From assembly GCA_038211615.1 (NCBI GenBank), contig JBBQVL010000003.1:1-64000 (forward strand): a stretch of DNA of 64,000 bases, in the 5' to 3' direction. Origin of the DNA: DASWJZ01 sp038211615 (GTDB lineage Bacteria > Pseudomonadota > Alphaproteobacteria > Rhizobiales > Afifellaceae). Under the pieces are notes generated by a model. It was not told the origin of the DNA. It saw only the letters and a program-made list of their open reading frames with translations, and did no database searches. A program made the translations under genes and the position numbers. Positions 23,473 through 31,988 of the stretch are shown here, piece by piece. How positions within the stretch are numbered: position 1 is the stretch's first letter; every line of letters starts with the position of its first letter.

Positions 23473-24666
23473 TCAGCGTGCTATCTGTCGGAAATTCTCC
23501 ACCAGCGCGGCGGAGAACTCCGGGTCGTTGATGTGAAGCGGCAGCCGGATCAGCCGGCGCTTCGCGGTCTGCTTCAAGCCGGCCGCGAGCGCGTCGAAAA
23601 GCGCCGCGTCGGCCTCCGGGTCATGGAACGGCTGCCCCGGCGCGTCGATTGCCGACACGCCGCGCTCCGGAATGAGGAAGCGCACTTCGCCGGCGCAGCG
23701 GTTCAGCCGCTCGGCGATCCACTCCCCCATGGCGCGGTTCTCCGCCGCGTTGGTGCGCATCAACGTGACCTGCGGGTTATGGCGGTAGAGGTTCCGCCCG
23801 CGATATTGAGCCGGCACTGTATCGAAGGCGCGGAAATTCACCATGTCGAGCGCGCCGACCGAGCCGACATAGGGAATGCCGGTTCGCGCGATCGACCCGA
23901 GCCGGTCGGGGCCGGCGGAGAGCACGCCGTCGAAGAGGAAGTCGCAGATCTCCGTCGTGGTGACATCGATCACGCCGACGAGGAGCGCGCTGTCGGCGAG
24001 CTTCTCCATCGCGCGGCCCCCGGTCCCGGTGGCGTGGAAGACGAGGCAGTCGTAGTCGGCGCGGAGCGTCTCCACCGCCTGCGTCACGGCCGGCGTCGTG
24101 ACGCCGAACATGGTGAGGCCGATGGCCGGCTTCCCCTCGGCCTCCGGAACGACGGCGCGCGCCATTCCGGCGATCGCATAGGCGGCGTTCGCGAGCACCG
24201 CGCGGCTGATGGAGTTCAGACCGGCGATATCCGTGATGGACGGCATCATCGCGATGTCGGAGACGTCGACGAAGGCGGTCACGTCGCCGGAAGCGATGGT
24301 CGACACCATCAGCTTCGGCACGCCGATCGGGAGGGACCGCATGCCGGCGGTGATGATCGAAGTGCCGCCGCCGCCGCCGATCCCGACGATCGCCGCCAGA
24401 TCGCCGCGCGTGACGATGAACCGCGCGAACGCCTCGCACATGGCGGCGACGGCGCTTCCGCGGTCGGGAGCCGCGAGAACGGAAGCAGGGCCGCCCGGAT
24501 GATGCGCGGCGACCTCGCGCGCCGCGATGTCAACCTGGCAGGCGGGCGCACGGATGCCGACGTCGACGAGGAGCGGCTCGCCGCCCGCCGCCTTCACCCG
24601 CTCGCCGAGATAGGCGAGCTCCTCGCCCTTGGTGTCCGCCGTACCGACGACGTAGATGCGCTTCAT
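23473..24666 (-). CDS. Tm-1-like ATP-binding domain protein (UPF0261)
   Basis: This 397-residue UPF0261 protein has the N-terminus RIYVVGTADTKGEELAYL and a glycine-rich phosphate-binding run AAIVGIGGGGGTSIITAGM, followed by PKLMVSTIASGDVTAFVDVSDI, all characteristic of the Tm-1 N-terminal domain. The ATG at 24666 has GGGAGG immediately upstream; the longer ORF (to 24705) extends into the divergent promoter region. It is first in the minus-strand operon and diverges from the TetR gene, so it is probably under TetR control. Biochemical function is unknown. Confidence 0.85.
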   Translation of the reverse strand: MKRIYVVGTADTKGEELAYLGERVKAAGGEPLLVDVGIRAPACQVDIAAREVAAHHPGGPASVLAAPDRGSAVAAMCEAFARFIVTRGDLAAIVGIGGGGGTSIITAGMRSLPIGVPKLMVSTIASGDVTAFVDVSDIAMMPSITDIAGLNSISRAVLANAAYAIAGMARAVVPEAEGKPAIGLTMFGVTTPAVTQAVETLRADYDCLVFHATGTGGRAMEKLADSALLVGVIDVTTTEICDFLFDGVLSAGPDRLGSIARTGIPYVGSVGALDMVNFRAFDTVPAQYRGRNLYRHNPQVTLMRTNAAENRAMGEWIAERLNRCAGEVRFLIPERGVSAIDAPGQPFHDPEADAALFDALAAGLKQTAKRRLIRLPLHINDPEFSAALVENFRQIAR

Positions 24667-24712
24667 CGCCTCCCCGACGAGTGCAAGCGTAGATTCGGTT
24701 TGCATTTGTTTT

Positions 24713-24745
24713 GAGACGGTCGTACCGTATTGACATGTCCGTCTC
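24713..24745. promoter_or_regulatory. candidate TetR operator in the divergent promoter region
   Basis: Two overlapping inverted repeats are present: GAGACGG (24713-24719) with CCGTCTC (24739-24745), and the tight ACGGT-CGT-ACCGT (24716-24728). They overlap the TetR start codon and lie about 50 bp from the UPF0261 start, an ideal place to control both directions. Confidence 0.5.
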
Positions 24746-25463
24746 GGGTCAAGTCGCGGGGGTTCCGGCAGCCGGGGAGCGTGGCCCGCGGGCGCGCATG
24801 AAGCGCCACATGCTGGCGACCGCCATCCGGCTCATGCAGGACGGCTTCGTGCCCTCCGTCAGCGACGTCGCGGAGGCGGCCGAGGTTTCGCGCGCCACGG
24901 CCTATCGGTATTTCCCGAGCCAGGCGGCCATGGTGCAGGCGGCGGTCGACGAGGCGCTCGGGCCGATTCTTGCCTGGCGCTCGGGCACCGAGGATGCCGA
25001 AAGCCGCGTTTCTTCGCTCTTCGGTTTCGCCTTTCCGCGCCTGCTGCAATACGAGGCGACGCATCGCGCCGCGCTCTCGCAGGCGCTCGATCAATGGGCG
25101 CGCCGCCAGGCCGGGACGCTCGGCGACGAGGCGCGCATCGTGCGCGGCAACCGCAAGGGATTGCTGCGCGATGCCCTGGCGCCGCTGAAACGTTCCGTTG
25201 GCGCTCAGACGTTTGACAAACTGGCTCAATCCCTGTCACTCATTTTCGGGATTGAGGCGATCATCGTCCTCAAGGATATTTGGGGCGTCGATGACGCCGA
25301 GGTGCGCGAAATTGCCCTTTGGGCGGCGCATGCTCTCGTCTTTACGGCGGTTGCGGAAGCCTCGGGTGCGAGGCAGGTTGCGTCCGTCGCAAGCACAAAG
25401 AAGAACGCGGCACAGCAGCCGCGCAGCAGGAAGGGTCAGGCCGCCAAGCGGCAGAATGCGTAG
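24735..25463 (+). CDS. TetR family transcriptional regulator
   Basis: This 242-residue regulator has an N-terminal helix-turn-helix (RLMQDGFVPSVSDVAEAAEVSRATAYRYFPSQAAMVQAAVDEAL in outline), typical of TetR proteins, then a helical ligand domain and a Lys/Arg/Ser-rich tail. The ATG at 24735 is preferred over a TTG at 24711; neither has a clear ribosome binding site, and the transcript may be nearly leaderless. It lies between the Tm-1-like operon and the CUT1 ABC operon and probably represses one or both. Confidence 0.83.
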   Translation: MSVSGQVAGVPAAGERGPRARMKRHMLATAIRLMQDGFVPSVSDVAEAAEVSRATAYRYFPSQAAMVQAAVDEALGPILAWRSGTEDAESRVSSLFGFAFPRLLQYEATHRAALSQALDQWARRQAGTLGDEARIVRGNRKGLLRDALAPLKRSVGAQTFDKLAQSLSLIFGIEAIIVLKDIWGVDDAEVREIALWAAHALVFTAVAEASGARQVASVASTKKNAAQQPRSRKGQAAKRQNA

Positions 25464-25507
25464 CCGTTCCGATTGTGAGAACGGTGATCGTAAGGGAGGA
25501 AAATGAA

Positions 25508-26815
25508 ATGCTGAGAAAAGCGCTGACTGGTATGCTGGCGGGGACGGCGATTGCCCTCGCCGCCGGGCCGGCCGCGGCCACGGAACTCACGATCTTCTGG
25601 GCCGAATGGGATCCGGCGAACTATCTGCAGGAACTCGTCAACGAATACACCGCCGAGACCGGCGTGACAGTGACGGTGCAGACGACTCCGTGGTCGGACT
25701 TCCAGACCAAGGCCTTCACCGAGTTCAATGCGCACGGCGATTCCTACGACATGGTCGTCGGCGATTCGCAGTGGCTCGGGGCCGGTTCGACGCAGGGCCA
25801 CTACGTCGACCTGACCGACTTCTTCAACCAGCACAAGCTGACCGACGTGATGGCGCCGGCCACGGTCGAGTACTATGCGGAGTACCCGAAGGGCTCGAAG
25901 AAGTACTGGGCCGTGCCGCTCGAGGGCGACGCGGTCGGCTGGGCCTACCGCAAGGACTGGTTCGAGGATCCGAAGGAGATGGAGGCGTTCAAGGCCAAGT
26001 ACGGCTACGATCTCGCTCCGCCGCAGACCTACGACCAGATGCGCGACATCGCGGAGTTCTTCTATCGTCCCGACGAGAAGAGGTACGGCATCGCGCTCTA
26101 CACCGACAATTCCTACGACGCGATGGCGATGGGCGTTGAAAGCGCCATCTTCAGCTACGGCGCGGAACTCGGCGACTACTCCACCTACAAGGTCAGCGGC
26201 GTGACCAATTCGCCTGAGGCGGCGAAGGGCCTGGAGATGTACAAGGAGCTCTACAAGTTCACCCCGCCGAACTGGGGCAAGACCTTCTTCCAGGAGGACA
26301 ACCAGGCGATCACCGAGAACCTGGCGGCGATGAGCATGAACTTCTTCGCCTTCTTCCCGCCGCTGGTGAACGAGGCGACCAACCCGAACGCCAAGGTCAC
26401 TGGCTTCTTCGCCAACCCGGCCGGCCCGACCGGCAAGCGCTTCGCCGCTCTCGGCGGGCAGGGCATCTCGATCGTCTCCTATTCGAAGAACCAGGAGGAA
26501 TCGATGAAGTTCCTCGAATGGTTCATCAAGGACGAGACCCAGAAGAAGTGGGCGGACCTTGGCGGCTACACCTGCTCGCAGGCGGTGCTGAAGTCGGCCG
26601 AGTTCCAGAACGCCACGCCGTACAACAAGGCGTTCTTCGACACGATGTTCATGGTGAAGGACTTCTGGGCGACGCCGGAATACGCGGAAATCCTGGATCA
26701 GTTCAACCAGAACATCTACCCCTACGTCATCGGCGGCCAGGGCGAAGCGCAGGCAGTGCTCGACAAGACCGCTGCCGACTGGGAAGCGACCTTCAAGAAG
26801 TACAATCGCTACTGA
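25508..26815 (+). CDS. extracellular sugar-binding protein of CUT1-type ABC transporter
   Basis: This 435-residue periplasmic receptor has a signal peptide (MLRKALTGMLAGTAIALAAGPAAA) and a MalE/UgpB-like body (ELTIFWAEWDPANYLQELVNEYTAETGVTV in outline; LGGQGISIVSYSKNQEESMKFLEWF). The ATG at 25508 follows GGGAGGA; a second ATG 5 bp upstream is out of frame. It is the first gene of a six-gene operon with two permeases, a small membrane protein and two ATPases. The ligand is probably a sugar, polyol or cyclitol processed by the neighbouring oxidoreductases. Confidence 0.87.
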   Translation: MLRKALTGMLAGTAIALAAGPAAATELTIFWAEWDPANYLQELVNEYTAETGVTVTVQTTPWSDFQTKAFTEFNAHGDSYDMVVGDSQWLGAGSTQGHYVDLTDFFNQHKLTDVMAPATVEYYAEYPKGSKKYWAVPLEGDAVGWAYRKDWFEDPKEMEAFKAKYGYDLAPPQTYDQMRDIAEFFYRPDEKRYGIALYTDNSYDAMAMGVESAIFSYGAELGDYSTYKVSGVTNSPEAAKGLEMYKELYKFTPPNWGKTFFQEDNQAITENLAAMSMNFFAFFPPLVNEATNPNAKVTGFFANPAGPTGKRFAALGGQGISIVSYSKNQEESMKFLEWFIKDETQKKWADLGGYTCSQAVLKSAEFQNATPYNKAFFDTMFMVKDFWATPEYAEILDQFNQNIYPYVIGGQGEAQAVLDKTAADWEATFKKYNRY

Positions 26816-26830
26816 GAATTGGCGAACGCG

Positions 26831-26859
26831 TGACCGGAGGAGCCAGTCTCCTCCGGTCA
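26831..26859 (+). terminator. intercistronic hairpin after the binding-protein gene
   Basis: A perfect 12-bp stem (TGACCGGAGGAG with CTCCTCCGGTCA, loop CCAGT) lies 15 bp after the stop codon and is followed by TTGAATTT. It likely caps the abundant binding-protein mRNA and permits partial read-through into the permease genes. Confidence 0.7.
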
Positions 26860-26893
26860 TTGAATTTCGACAACGCCTTGGGAGGGCGGTGAG

Positions 26894-27805
26894 TTGGTGA
26901 GCGTCGCAGACCGAACCGCAGGTGTGGATACCCGTCGCCGTACTATGGGCCGCGGGCTGAGCGATCTGGCGATCCGCAACCTTTTCATTATCCCGACCAT
27001 CGTCTTCCTGATGGTCTTCAATATCTTTCCGCTGATCTATTCGCTCGGCTTCTCGTTCACGAATTTCAGCGCCAACCAGGCGACTCCCTGGACCTTCGTC
27101 GGGCTCGCCAACTACCGCGAGCTGCTCGCCGATCCGAAGATATGGTCGAACTTCGTCATCACTGCGAAATACGTGATCGTCTCGGTCGCCGGGCAGATGA
27201 TCGTCGGCTTCGGGCTGGCGCTGCTCCTGAACCGCGCCTTTCCCTTCAAGGGCCTCGTCACCACGCTGCTGCTGCTGCCGATGATGATGTCGGCGGCGGT
27301 GGTCGGCCTCTTCTGGAAGCTGCTTTACGATCCCTCCTGGGGCATCATCAACTACGTGTTCCACCTCGGTGATTTCGCCTGGTTGTCGAACCCCGACGCC
27401 GCGCTCTACGCGGTGGCGATCACCGACATCTGGATGTGGTCGCCGTTCGTGATGCTGCTGTCGCTCGCCGGTCTCTCGGCGGTGCCGAAGCATCTCTACG
27501 AGGCGGCGGCGATCGACCGCGCGGGGGCCTGGTACACCTTCACTCACATCACGCTGCCGCTGGTGTCGCCGTTGCTTCTGATCGCGCTCATCTTCCGCAC
27601 GATGGAGGCCTTCAAGACCTTCGACATCGCCTACGTGATGACCACGCAGCCGACCGCAGAGCTGATCGCCATCCGGCTCTACAAGCAGGCCTTCCAGCAG
27701 TGGGATACCGGCAAGTCGTGCGCGCTCGCCTACATCGTGCTGATCATGGTGCTCGCGATCACCAACATGTACGTCAAATACCTGAACCGCGTGAAGGAAC
27801 GCTGA
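26894..27805 (+). CDS. CUT1 ABC transporter permease, MalF/UgpA type
   Basis: This 303-residue inner-membrane permease has six hydrophobic segments and the EAA loop YEAAAIDRAGAWYTFTHITLPLVSPLLLIALIF. The start is a TTG at 26894, seven bases after GGAGGG. A GTG one codon later is an equally good reading, and no ATG lies close. It pairs with the MalG-like permease that follows after 1 bp. Confidence 0.87.
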   Translation: MVSVADRTAGVDTRRRTMGRGLSDLAIRNLFIIPTIVFLMVFNIFPLIYSLGFSFTNFSANQATPWTFVGLANYRELLADPKIWSNFVITAKYVIVSVAGQMIVGFGLALLLNRAFPFKGLVTTLLLLPMMMSAAVVGLFWKLLYDPSWGIINYVFHLGDFAWLSNPDAALYAVAITDIWMWSPFVMLLSLAGLSAVPKHLYEAAAIDRAGAWYTFTHITLPLVSPLLLIALIFRTMEAFKTFDIAYVMTTQPTAELIAIRLYKQAFQQWDTGKSCALAYIVLIMVLAITNMYVKYLNRVKER

Positions 27806-27806
27806 G

Positions 27807-28763
27807 ATGGCGGCTGTCGGCTCACCGCGCCAGGCGCTCTTCAACCGCCTCGCCATCGTCTCGGTGCTTGTTGCCACCGTGGTCTTCCTGGCGCCGATCT
27901 ACTGGATCGGCTCCACCGCCTTCAAGCCGCGCAGCCTGGCGACCACGGTGCCGCCGACCGTGCTCTTCCAGCCGGAGATCACCGCCTTCGTGAAGCTCTT
28001 CACCAAGCGGGTGCAGATGACGAAGCCCGTCGATCCGGAGGTCTATGCCGCGGCGCCCTGGTGGGAAAAGCGCATCTACGACGGCGGCGAGCGGGTGCTG
28101 AAGGTCGGCGACAAGATCCAGTACTCGCAATATCCCGATCGATTCATGAACAGCCTCATCGTGGCGATCATCAGCACGGTGCTGGCGGTCTCGATGGGGA
28201 CGCTCACCGCCTACGGATTTTCGCGCTTCAAGATCGCCGGCGAGCCCGACCTGCTGTTCTTCATCCTGTCGACGCGCATGCTGCCGCCGATCGTCGTCGC
28301 GATCCCGATGTTCCTCATGTACCGGCTGGTCGGCATGACCGACACGCATCTCGGGCTGATCATCCTCTACGTGGCCTTCAACCTGTCCTTCTCGGTGTGG
28401 CTGATGAAGGGCTTCATGGACGAGATCCCGAAGGAATACGAGGAGGCGGCGCTGGTCGACGGCTACACGCGGCTGCAGGCCTTCTTCAAGATCGTGCTGC
28501 CGGAGGCGACGACCGGCATCGCGGCAACGGCGGTGTTCTGCTTCATTACCGCGTGGAACGAATACGCGTTCGCCCTCATCATGACGAACCGGCGGGCGCA
28601 GACGACGCCGCCCTTCATCCCGGCGCAGATGGGCTCCGGTCTCGTCGACTGGACCACGATCGCCGCCGGCACGTTCCTTTTCCTGCTGCCGGTCGCGATC
28701 TTCACCTTCACGCTTCGCAGCCACCTGCTGCGCGGCGTGACATTCGGCGCCATCCGGAAGTAG
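27807..28763 (+). CDS. CUT1 ABC transporter permease, MalG/UgpE type
   Basis: This 318-residue inner-membrane permease has the EAA loop EEAALVDGYTRLQAFFKIVLPEATTGIAATAVFCF and the C-terminal aromatic-basic tail usual for MalG-type subunits. A soluble insert between the first two membrane segments (residues about 60-105) is larger than in MalG. Start ATG at 27807, one base after the upstream stop. Forms a heterodimer with the MalF-like subunit. Confidence 0.87.
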   Translation: MAAVGSPRQALFNRLAIVSVLVATVVFLAPIYWIGSTAFKPRSLATTVPPTVLFQPEITAFVKLFTKRVQMTKPVDPEVYAAAPWWEKRIYDGGERVLKVGDKIQYSQYPDRFMNSLIVAIISTVLAVSMGTLTAYGFSRFKIAGEPDLLFFILSTRMLPPIVVAIPMFLMYRLVGMTDTHLGLIILYVAFNLSFSVWLMKGFMDEIPKEYEEAALVDGYTRLQAFFKIVLPEATTGIAATAVFCFITAWNEYAFALIMTNRRAQTTPPFIPAQMGSGLVDWTTIAAGTFLFLLPVAIFTFTLRSHLLRGVTFGAIRK

Positions 28764-28771
28764 AGGCGGCC

Positions 28772-28960
28772 ATGGGTTTCAAGGAGCTCAGTGTCAAGGT
28801 CTTCGAACCGGTCTCGCAGGGCCTGATGATCCTCGGGATCATCGCGCTCTGCCAGCCGTGGATCGAGCCGCTGCACCGCTATGGCGTGACCATCATCCTC
28901 GTCGGCCTGGTCGGCTTCTCCGTCTTCTCCAAGATCAAGCCCGCACCGGTAAGAGAGTAG
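28772..28960 (+). CDS. small two-helix membrane protein embedded in the CUT1 operon
   Basis: This 62-residue protein has two hydrophobic segments (about residues 14-30, GLMILGIIALCQPW, and 38-54, GVTIILVGLVGFSVF) and a basic C-terminus. It starts 8 bp after the second permease stop and ends 12 bp before the first ATPase start, so it is part of the operon. I do not recognise a named family. Other rhizobial glycerol-type ABC operons also carry an extra small membrane gene, so an accessory transporter subunit is likely. Confidence 0.72.
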   Translation: MGFKELSVKVFEPVSQGLMILGIIALCQPWIEPLHRYGVTIILVGLVGFSVFSKIKPAPVRE

Positions 28961-28972
28961 CGCAGTCCGCAA

Positions 28973-30082
28973 ATGGCCGAGATCGTCCTTCGCGACATCG
29001 AGAAGTTCTTCGGAGACAATTACGTCATCCGAAAGCTCAATCTCACGATCGCCCACAAGGAGTTCGTGGTGCTGCTCGGGCCGTCGGGCTGCGGCAAGAC
29101 CACGACGCTGCGCGCCATCGCCGGGCTCGAGACGATCGACACGGGCGACATCCTGATCGATGGCAAGCCGGTGCAGAAGATGCAGGCCGGCGACCGCGAT
29201 ATCGCCTTCGTGTTCCAGCTCTTCGCCCTCTATCCGCACCTGACCGCCTACGAGAATATCGCCTTTCCGCTGCGCGCGACGGGCGAGAGCCGCGCCGAGA
29301 TCGACAGCAAGGTGCGCGCCGTCGCCAAGTCGCTGCAGATCGAGCACCTCATCGGCAAGCGGCCGTCGGCGCTCTCCGGCGGCGACATGCAGCGCGTCGC
29401 CATCGGCCGCGCGCTGGTCCGCCATCCGAAGGCGATGCTGATGGACGAGCCGATTGGCGCGCTCGACGCGAAGCTGCGCGAGGAGATGCGCACCGAGTTG
29501 AAGCGCCTGCATCTCGAAAACGACCAGACCACCGTCTACGTCACCCACGACCAGGTCGAGGCGATGTCGCTCGCCGACCGGATAGCGATCATGAACGAGG
29601 GCGTGCTGCAGCAGGTCGGCACGCCGGACGATGTCTACCAGCATCCGGTGAATCTCTTCGTCGCGCAGTTCGTCGGCAGTCCGGTGATGAATATCGCCAA
29701 GGTCAAGCTCAAGGCGAACGGCGGGGGCACGAAGGTGGTGCTGGGCGCCGGCGGCGCCGCTTTCGACTTCCCGCGCGACCTGCAGGAGCGGATGGCGAGC
29801 GCCAGCCGCCCCGACGCCGATCTCATGCTCGGCATCCGGCCGGAGGGCGTGCTCGTCGCGCGCCAGGAGACGAGCGGTCATGTTCGCATGGAGGCGCATA
29901 TCATCGAGCCGCTTGGCGCCTACGACATCGTCGACCTGAAGGTCGGCGACGAGTTCCTGCGCGCCCGCACCGCGAGCGGCTTTGTCAGTCGCCCGGGCGA
30001 TGCGGTCTGGGCGAGGCTCGACCAGGGCCAGACGCATTTCTTCGACGCCGCGAGCGGCCACGCCATCGATGTGAGGCTCTGA
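28973..30082 (+). CDS. ABC transporter ATP-binding protein 1 of CUT1 importer (UgpC/MalK type)
   Basis: This 369-residue ATPase has Walker A GPSGCGKTT, the signature LSGGDMQRVAIGRAL, Walker B MLMDEPIGALD, the switch His in VTHDQVEAM, and a C-terminal TOBE/OB regulatory domain of about 120 residues. The signature has Asp-Met in place of the usual Gln-Gln. Together with the second ATPase it probably forms a heterodimer, unlike the homodimeric MalK. Confidence 0.88.
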   Translation: MAEIVLRDIEKFFGDNYVIRKLNLTIAHKEFVVLLGPSGCGKTTTLRAIAGLETIDTGDILIDGKPVQKMQAGDRDIAFVFQLFALYPHLTAYENIAFPLRATGESRAEIDSKVRAVAKSLQIEHLIGKRPSALSGGDMQRVAIGRALVRHPKAMLMDEPIGALDAKLREEMRTELKRLHLENDQTTVYVTHDQVEAMSLADRIAIMNEGVLQQVGTPDDVYQHPVNLFVAQFVGSPVMNIAKVKLKANGGGTKVVLGAGGAAFDFPRDLQERMASASRPDADLMLGIRPEGVLVARQETSGHVRMEAHIIEPLGAYDIVDLKVGDEFLRARTASGFVSRPGDAVWARLDQGQTHFFDAASGHAIDVRL

Positions 30083-30090
30083 GACCCGAG

Positions 30091-31164
30091 ATGGCGCGTA
30101 TCACCCTCGATCATGTCACCAAGGAATACGGCGGGGCGACCGCCGTCCGCGACCTGTCGCTCGATATCGCCGACGGCGAGTTCTTCGTGCTTCTCGGCCC
30201 GACCGGAGCCGGCAAGACCACGACCCTGCGCCTGATCGCCGGCCTCGATCAGCCGACCGTCGGCACGCTCTCCATCGATGGCGAGGACGTGCGCGGCTGG
30301 AGCGCGGCGGAGCGCGATGTGGCGCTCGTCTTCCAGTACTACTCGCTCTATCCGCGCTACACCGTCCGCCAGAACCTTGCCTTCCCGCTGAAGTCGAAGG
30401 TGCGGAACTACTCGGCTCAGGAGATCGAGCAGCGCATCGCCCGCGCCGCCAAGACGCTGCGCATCGAGCATCTCCTGGAGCGCAAGACCGACAAGCTTTC
30501 CGGCGGCGAGATGCAGCGCGTCTCGATCGGTCGCGCCATCGTGCGCGAGCCGAAGGCGTTCCTGATGGACGAGCCGCTCTCCAATCTCGACGCCAAGCTC
30601 AGAGAGTCGCTGCGCGCCGAGTTGAAGGACCTGCAGATGAAGCTCGGCGCGACCTTCCTGTTCGTCACCCACGACCAGATCGAGGCGATGTCGATGGGCG
30701 ACAAGGTCGGCATCCTGAACGCCGGCCGCCTCGTCCAGGTCGGCACGCCGCAGCAGATATACAACGAGCCGCGCGACATCTTCGTGGCCGGCTTCGTCGG
30801 TTCGCCGGCGATGAACCTTCTGGAGGGCAGTCTCGCCAACGGCCGGGTCTCGGTCTTTTCCGGAAAGCTCGATGTTCCGCTCGCCGCGCTGGCGAAGAAT
30901 CCCCAGCAGAAGGTGACGCTCGGCGTTCGCTCCGAGGACATCAAGGTTGGCCCCGGCGAGGCGGCCGAGGCTCGCGTCCACGATGTGGAGAACCACGGCG
31001 TCGAGAAGATCGTCACGCTCAGGGTCGACAATCACCTGTTCAAGGCGACGGTCCCGGCGACGCTGCCGCTGAGCGTCGAGACCGCGGTCAAGTTCGGCTT
31101 GAACTCCAGCAAGCTGCACTGCTTCGACGGGTCGACCGGCACAAATCTGGCCTTCGCCGGTTAG
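30091..31164 (+). CDS. ABC transporter ATP-binding protein 2 of CUT1 importer
   Basis: This 357-residue ATPase has Walker A GPTGAGKTT, the signature LSGGEMQRVSIGRAI, Walker B FLMDEPLSNLD, the switch His in VTHDQIEAM and a C-terminal regulatory domain. It lies 8 bp after the first ATPase gene. Walker A differs from that of its partner, which suggests an old gene duplication and division of labour between the two nucleotide-binding sites. Confidence 0.88.
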   Translation: MARITLDHVTKEYGGATAVRDLSLDIADGEFFVLLGPTGAGKTTTLRLIAGLDQPTVGTLSIDGEDVRGWSAAERDVALVFQYYSLYPRYTVRQNLAFPLKSKVRNYSAQEIEQRIARAAKTLRIEHLLERKTDKLSGGEMQRVSIGRAIVREPKAFLMDEPLSNLDAKLRESLRAELKDLQMKLGATFLFVTHDQIEAMSMGDKVGILNAGRLVQVGTPQQIYNEPRDIFVAGFVGSPAMNLLEGSLANGRVSVFSGKLDVPLAALAKNPQQKVTLGVRSEDIKVGPGEAAEARVHDVENHGVEKIVTLRVDNHLFKATVPATLPLSVETAVKFGLNSSKLHCFDGSTGTNLAFAG

Positions 31165-31174
31165 GTCCGTCCGG

Positions 31175-31195
31175 GCGCCGCCGGACCGGCGGCGC
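31175..31195 (+). terminator. GC hairpin after the CUT1 operon
   Basis: GCGCCGCC pairs perfectly with GGCGGCGC across GGACC just after the operon stop codon. No T tract follows, so it may only stabilise the 3' end. Confidence 0.4.
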
Positions 31196-31286
31196 GCCGC
31201 GCTTTCAGGCGCTCGCGCGAACGCTCTCCGTTCGGCTAGAATGCCGGCACGATAGACCCGCAGCTTATCGGCCCGGGGAGGCCTTC

Positions 31287-31913
31287 ATGCAGAAACTGCA
31301 GTCGCAGGGCGTGCACCACATCACCCTGGTCGGCGCCGATCGGCAGACGTCGATCGATTTCTGGGAGGGCGTGCTCGGCATGCCCTTCGTCTTCGAGCAG
31401 CCGAATCTGGATGCGGCCACGGAGAGCCATCTCTATTTCGATCCCGGCGACGGGCGGCTGATCACGGTGTTCACTGACGAGACGCGCAAGCCCGATCCGA
31501 CGCAGACCCTGCGCGAGCAGGGGAGCGTCCACCACATCGCCTTCTCGGTGTCGCGCGTCACCTTCCTGCAGGCGGTCGCGCGCCTCGATGAGCGCGGCAT
31601 CTCGCACAGCGGCGTGAAGGATCGCGGCTTCATAGATTCGATCTACTTCCGCGATCCGCTCGGATTTCTCTGCGAGCTCTCCTCCTATCGCTTCGACCCG
31701 CCGGTCGGGATGACGCACGTCGATGTCCTCATGGCGGCGCACAGGATCAGGGTCGAGCGTGGCGATCGGAGCATCGCCGAGGTGCATCTCGCCGACGCCA
31801 TCGAATCGCTGACGCGCGAGCGCCGCGGCAGCCTTTCGAAGAACCGCGCGCCGAAGGACCCGTATGCCCCGAAAGCGCCGAAGAAGACGCGTACGAAGGA
31901 GCGAGCCGGCTGA
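31287..31913 (+). CDS. VOC (glyoxalase/dioxygenase fold) family protein
   Basis: This 208-residue protein has one vicinal-oxygen-chelate unit: GVHHITLVGADRQTSIDFWEGVLGMPF at the start, VHHIAFSV in the middle and IYFRDPLGFLCELSSY with the metal-ligand Glu. A Lys/Arg-rich C-terminal tail of about 50 residues is extra to the family core. Probably an extradiol dioxygenase- or glyoxalase-like enzyme on an unknown substrate. It precedes a GST gene by about 75 bp on the same strand, fitting a detoxification pair. Confidence 0.8.
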   Translation: MQKLQSQGVHHITLVGADRQTSIDFWEGVLGMPFVFEQPNLDAATESHLYFDPGDGRLITVFTDETRKPDPTQTLREQGSVHHIAFSVSRVTFLQAVARLDERGISHSGVKDRGFIDSIYFRDPLGFLCELSSYRFDPPVGMTHVDVLMAAHRIRVERGDRSIAEVHLADAIESLTRERRGSLSKNRAPKDPYAPKAPKKTRTKERAG

Positions 31914-31988
31914 TTGGCGGCGTTCGTTTCAGGAGCAACAGGCAGCACGCGGAACCGCGGCTGCTGCGGAAAAATGGGGAGGTCAGAC

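Noticed and set aside
22720..24714. 664-residue plus-strand ORF opposite the Tm-1-like genes
   Set aside because: Low-information Arg/His/Asp-rich sequence antisense to two well-conserved genes.
25436..27877. 813-residue minus-strand ORF opposite the CUT1 binding-protein and permease genes
   Set aside because: It spans several real genes on the other strand and has no recognisable domain.
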